Positions 22,511 to 25,079 of a DNA stretch of 25,079 bases are shown piece by piece. Each line of letters starts with the position of its first letter. Within the stretch, counting starts at the first letter, position 1. Origin of the DNA: an uncultured Campylobacter sp. (GTDB lineage Bacteria; Campylobacterota; Campylobacteria; Campylobacterales; Campylobacteraceae); NCBI RefSeq assembly GCF_938002845.1, contig NZ_CALKZP010000014.1, positions 1 through 25,079 on the forward strand. Direction: 5' to 3'. The position numbers and the translations under genes were made by a program. Below the pieces are notes generated by a model. That model was not told the DNA's origin and searched no databases. It worked only from the letters and a program-made list of their open reading frames with translations.

Positions 22511-24091
22511 ATGAGTAAGAAATCCCTTGCTTTAGGCGCTGCCGCGATACTTTGCGGCACGCTAAGCCTAAACGCCGAGGTCGCGACGACGCAGAGCGTG
22601 CAAGTAGATCTGAAATTTAACGCCGCAAATTTCACGCAAGAAAGCGTGATCGTAGGCGGCAAAAAGATAAAATTTCGCGCCTACAAAAACATAATCTACG
22701 TCGCAAAACCCGTAAGCGCGCACTATCAGAGCATGAATATCTTCATCCCGCAGCAGTATTTTGAGGGGCGCAAGAGCGGCAAATTTGACGCCGCGAGCGC
22801 GCCTATATTTTTGCCAAACGGCGTGGGCGGCTACATGCCGGGCGAAGCGGGCGAGGTCAAAATAGACGAAAGCGGCAAGCCAAACGCGATCGCTACGGCG
22901 CTTTCGCGCGGTTACGTCGTAGCCGCTCCCGCCGCGCGCGGACGTACGTTAAAGGGCGCAAACGGCGATTATATCGGTAAGGCGCCCGCGGCAATCGTCG
23001 ATCTAAAGGCGGCCGTGCGGTATCTGAAATTTAACGACGCGGCGATGCCGGGGGACGCGAACAAGATCGTCTCAAACGGCACGAGCGCGGGCGGAGCGCT
23101 CTCGGCGCTTTTGGGCGCGAGCGGGGACAAGGCTGCGTACGAGCCGTATCTGAACGATCTGGGCGCTGCGAAGGCTAGCGATAAAATTTACGCGGCGTCC
23201 GCATACTGCCCGATCACAAATCTGAAGCACGCGGACGCGGCGTATGAGTGGATGTTCGGCGCACAGAGCGAATATGAAAAGATGGATTTTAGTGGCCTTG
23301 ATGCAGCGGGATTTAACGAGCGCGGCGAAAATTCTAGCGGCGGCGATCTAAAAGCAAATTCCAAAAAAGGCGCAAATCAAAGCGCCGCAAAGCCCGCGCG
23401 CAAGATGCTAAGCGGGAAGCTAAGCGCGGCGCAGATTAAAATTTCAGACGAGCTAAAGGCGCAATTCCCCGCCTATCTGAACTCGCTAAGCTTAAAGGAC
23501 GGAGGCGGCCGCACGCTAAGCTTGGATAAAAACGGCGACGGCAGCTTCAAAGATTACATAAACGGGCTCGTATCGGCCTCGTTTGCTAATTTTGCGGCGA
23601 AAAATCCGCGCGCGAAGGCGCCCCTATACCTCGCCGCCAAGATCAAGGATGATGCACCCCAATCGCATATGCTTTTTTGGGGCTATGCGACCTCCGAGCC
23701 GCGCGCCAAGACCCCGCCCGCATTCGACGGCTTTGCGCTTGAAAATCCCGAAAACGAGCTGTTCGGCGGCGCTAAATTTAACGCGGCGCATTTTACGGAT
23801 TTTAGCGCGATGAATGACCCCGCCAAAGGGGTGCTAATCGCAGATGCGCGGATCGTAGAGATGATGGATGCGATGAGCCTCGTGCGCAACGAAAACGGCG
23901 CGAAGCATTACCGCATCCGACACGGCGCGAGCGATCGCGATACGGCGCTTGCGATCCCCGCGATTTTGGCGCTTAGCTTGCAAAATGCGGGCAAGAACGT
24001 CGATTTTGCCGTGCCTTGGGGGCAAGGACACGGTGGAGATTACGATCTTGAGGAGCTTTTTGACTGGATCGATAAAGTAGTCGCGCAGTAG
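22511..24091 (+). CDS. Secreted subtype-B tannase-like alpha/beta hydrolase
   Basis: This 526-aa esterase has a signal peptide (1-22, cleavage after NA). The nucleophile elbow is GTSAGGA with S192. Asp475 in RHGASDRDT and His507 in GQGHGGDYDLEELFDW complete the triad in the arrangement known for Lactobacillus tannase TanLp1 (Ser163, Asp419, His451). The oxyanion and lid areas include LPNGVGGYMPG and an EF-hand-like DKNGDGSFKD loop (339-348). A Ser/Asn/Lys-rich insert lies at about 272-298. Tannases hydrolyse galloyl esters; the true substrate could equally be another aromatic or siderophore-like ester. The gene has its own promoter, a hairpin after it, and no homologue that I recall in the C. 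jejuni locus. Confidence 0.87.
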   Translation: MSKKSLALGAAAILCGTLSLNAEVATTQSVQVDLKFNAANFTQESVIVGGKKIKFRAYKNIIYVAKPVSAHYQSMNIFIPQQYFEGRKSGKFDAASAPIFLPNGVGGYMPGEAGEVKIDESGKPNAIATALSRGYVVAAPAARGRTLKGANGDYIGKAPAAIVDLKAAVRYLKFNDAAMPGDANKIVSNGTSAGGALSALLGASGDKAAYEPYLNDLGAAKASDKIYAASAYCPITNLKHADAAYEWMFGAQSEYEKMDFSGLDAAGFNERGENSSGGDLKANSKKGANQSAAKPARKMLSGKLSAAQIKISDELKAQFPAYLNSLSLKDGGGRTLSLDKNGDGSFKDYINGLVSASFANFAAKNPRAKAPLYLAAKIKDDAPQSHMLFWGYATSEPRAKTPPAFDGFALENPENELFGGAKFNAAHFTDFSAMNDPAKGVLIADARIVEMMDAMSLVRNENGAKHYRIRHGASDRDTALAIPAILALSLQNAGKNVDFAVPWGQGHGGDYDLEELFDWIDKVVAQ

Positions 24092-24097
24092 ACTTTA

Positions 24098-24135
24098 CGG
24101 GCAAAATTTTACTTTGTAATTTAGAATTTTGCCCG
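24098..24135 (+). terminator. Terminator-like hairpin after the tannase-like gene
   Basis: A perfect 11-bp stem pairs CGGGCAAAATT (24098-24108) with AATTTTGCCCG (24125-24135) around a 16-base loop, seven bases after the stop codon. There is no T-run after the stem, but the A/T-rich half next to the loop and the position support termination. Confidence 0.6.
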
Positions 24136-25002
24136 CAGCTCTGCCGTAAAATTTTATCGCCCAAAGCTTGCTCTAGCAGATACGCAGGCGTGGCGCAAAA
24201 TTCCGCTGCGAAATTCTATTACGGCAGAATTTTAGCGTCTCCACAAGACGCATAACGATTTGAAATTTTACAGCTAGTACTGGGAAAATTCCATAGAATT
24301 TTATCGCGGCGAAACGAGTGTGAATTAAAATTTAATAGGTTGCGACGATTTATAGCCCGGGGCTTTTAGCGCAATCCGCGCTAAAGTTCGGCGCAATCAA
24401 ATTCTGCGAGCTAAATTTTAAATTTAAAGACCGAAGTATGCGATAAAATTTCGCGGCGTTTATACTATCCGATCGCAGCTCTTTGAGCACGCAAATATCA
24501 CGTATGAGGCGCATCGGCGTGCGGACGATAAAATCCACCAAAATGAATGAAAAACCCAAGCAAGCGCGGCAAGCAGGCTAAATTTAAGGCGCGCTTCGCG
24601 ATCTCCTGCGGAGCCAAGTCCGCTTTTGCTATCCATTAGGCCTGCTTCAATAATCCATCGGTACTAAAAAGCGCCGTTTAGGGTCTGTATCTTTGCGCCG
24701 TGTGTATAAATTTCATAATTTAGCGACGCTTTTGAGCGCAGCTTGGCCTATTTAAAGATCAGCACCCCGCGCAGCAGGATCGCTTCCCAAACCTGGTGCG
24801 CCGGTATCTTTGCGGCAGCGGCGCAACTCGGCGCTAAATTTAACGCTAGCTAGCATTGCGCTGCCTTTAGCTCGCGTGCGGCAAGCGCTCTATCTATGGC
24901 AACGCAGCTTCGGCATTAAATTTAAACGCGCTGTCTTTGCGCCGCCTCTCTAGCTTGCGTACGGCGGGCACCGCCTGCGATGACGCCAAAATGCAAGCCG
25001 CT
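24136..25002. other. Long non-coding stretch with hairpins and diverged repeats
   Basis: No convincing gene. CTGCCGTAA (24141-24149) is complementary to TTACGGCAG (24219-24227). GCGTCT (24235-24240) pairs with AGACGC (24246-24251) around CCACA. Two imperfect direct repeats of about 60 bases occur at about 24836-24895 and 24918-24975. On the minus strand a 33-codon open stretch ends at 24748 (reading AHQVWEAILLRGVLIFK near its end), possibly a gene relic. No tRNA was found by eye. Confidence 0.5.
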
Positions 25003-25025
25003 TTTTGCCGCGGTGCGCCGCAAAA
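25003..25025 (-). terminator. Candidate terminator of the right-edge minus-strand gene
   Basis: TTTTGC-C-GCG and CGC-C-GCAAAA arms form a stem with one internal mismatch around the loop GTG. It lies about 20 bases downstream (in minus-strand sense) of the stop at 25047-25049. The outer A/T pairs could support termination in either direction. Confidence 0.35.
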
Positions 25026-25046
25026 GAGCTTTTAAAATTTAACGCC

Positions 25047-25079
25047 CTAGCCTTTTGCGATCTCGTAAAAACCGTCTTT
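25047..25079 (-). CDS. 3' end of an unidentified minus-strand gene (partial)
   Basis: Read on the minus strand, the last 33 bases give KDGFYEIAKG followed by TAG. The start is outside the window. The ten residues match the plus-strand gene end at 1-33 at six positions and conservatively at several others, and 21 of 33 bases are identical. A candidate terminator hairpin follows. The family cannot be named from so short a piece. Confidence 0.45.
   Translation of the reverse strand, partial: KDGFYEIAKG

Noticed and set aside
24350..24559. Minus-strand ORF of 69 codons in the long right-hand spacer
   Set aside because: No ribosome site or family pattern, and the composition resembles the surrounding non-coding DNA. 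A weak case could be made only with homologues.

Overview
The window reads as a chromosomal segment from an epsilonproteobacterium, most likely a Campylobacter. Three things point there: a fused CcsBA cytochrome c synthase, a petABC operon with a di-haem cytochrome c1, and a complete P19/Ftr1-type iron-uptake locus in the gene order of C. jejuni cj1658-cj1665. The Ala-rich, fairly GC-rich genes set against very AT-rich spacers fit one of the higher-GC oral species; that placement is inference.

Layout. The left edge (1-1100) holds the last codons of a plus-strand gene and then a decayed direct duplicate of the 3' end of the iron locus: the ATPase tail, a repeat-type ORF, and a thioredoxin lipoprotein gene cut off just before its CxxC. 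A compact minus-strand operon follows (5894 down to 1163): phosphomannomutase/phosphoglucomutase, an 81-aa unknown, alanine racemase, LemA, and two TPM-domain membrane proteins. All but one junction overlap by a few bases. On the plus strand come creA (5993-6484), ccsBA (6793-10200), petABC for the cytochrome bc1 complex (10807-13688) with a strong terminator, and the iron locus (13908-22280). The iron locus comprises the Ftr1 permease, P19, a DUF2318/YHS-like membrane Fe-S or thiol protein, two FtsX-type ABC permeases, an ABC ATPase, a repeat-type ORF and a thioredoxin-fold lipoprotein. A secreted subtype-B tannase-like esterase (22511-24091) follows. About 950 bases without a convincing gene then lead to the last codons of a minus-strand gene at the right edge.

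How the genes fit together. CcsBA attaches haem to the periplasmic c-type cytochromes, including PetC. PetABC passes electrons from menaquinol to those cytochromes. The P19/Ftr1/ABC/thioredoxin system supplies iron. The minus-strand operon serves cell-wall and surface-sugar precursor supply (D-Ala, hexose-1-phosphate) plus envelope proteins.

Most notable observations. (1) Two diverged direct repeats (306-1080 and 21317-21965) bracket about 20 kb. (2) Look-alike C-terminal gene ends face inward at the two window edges. (3) A perfect AT-rich palindrome, AAATTTTAAAATTT, occurs at least eight times. (4) Asn/Ser/Gln-rich low-complexity stretches recur in unrelated proteins. (5) A tannase-like esterase sits directly after the iron-uptake locus. 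Nothing here is clearly a new defence or mobile system; the iron-uptake locus itself is of a known type.
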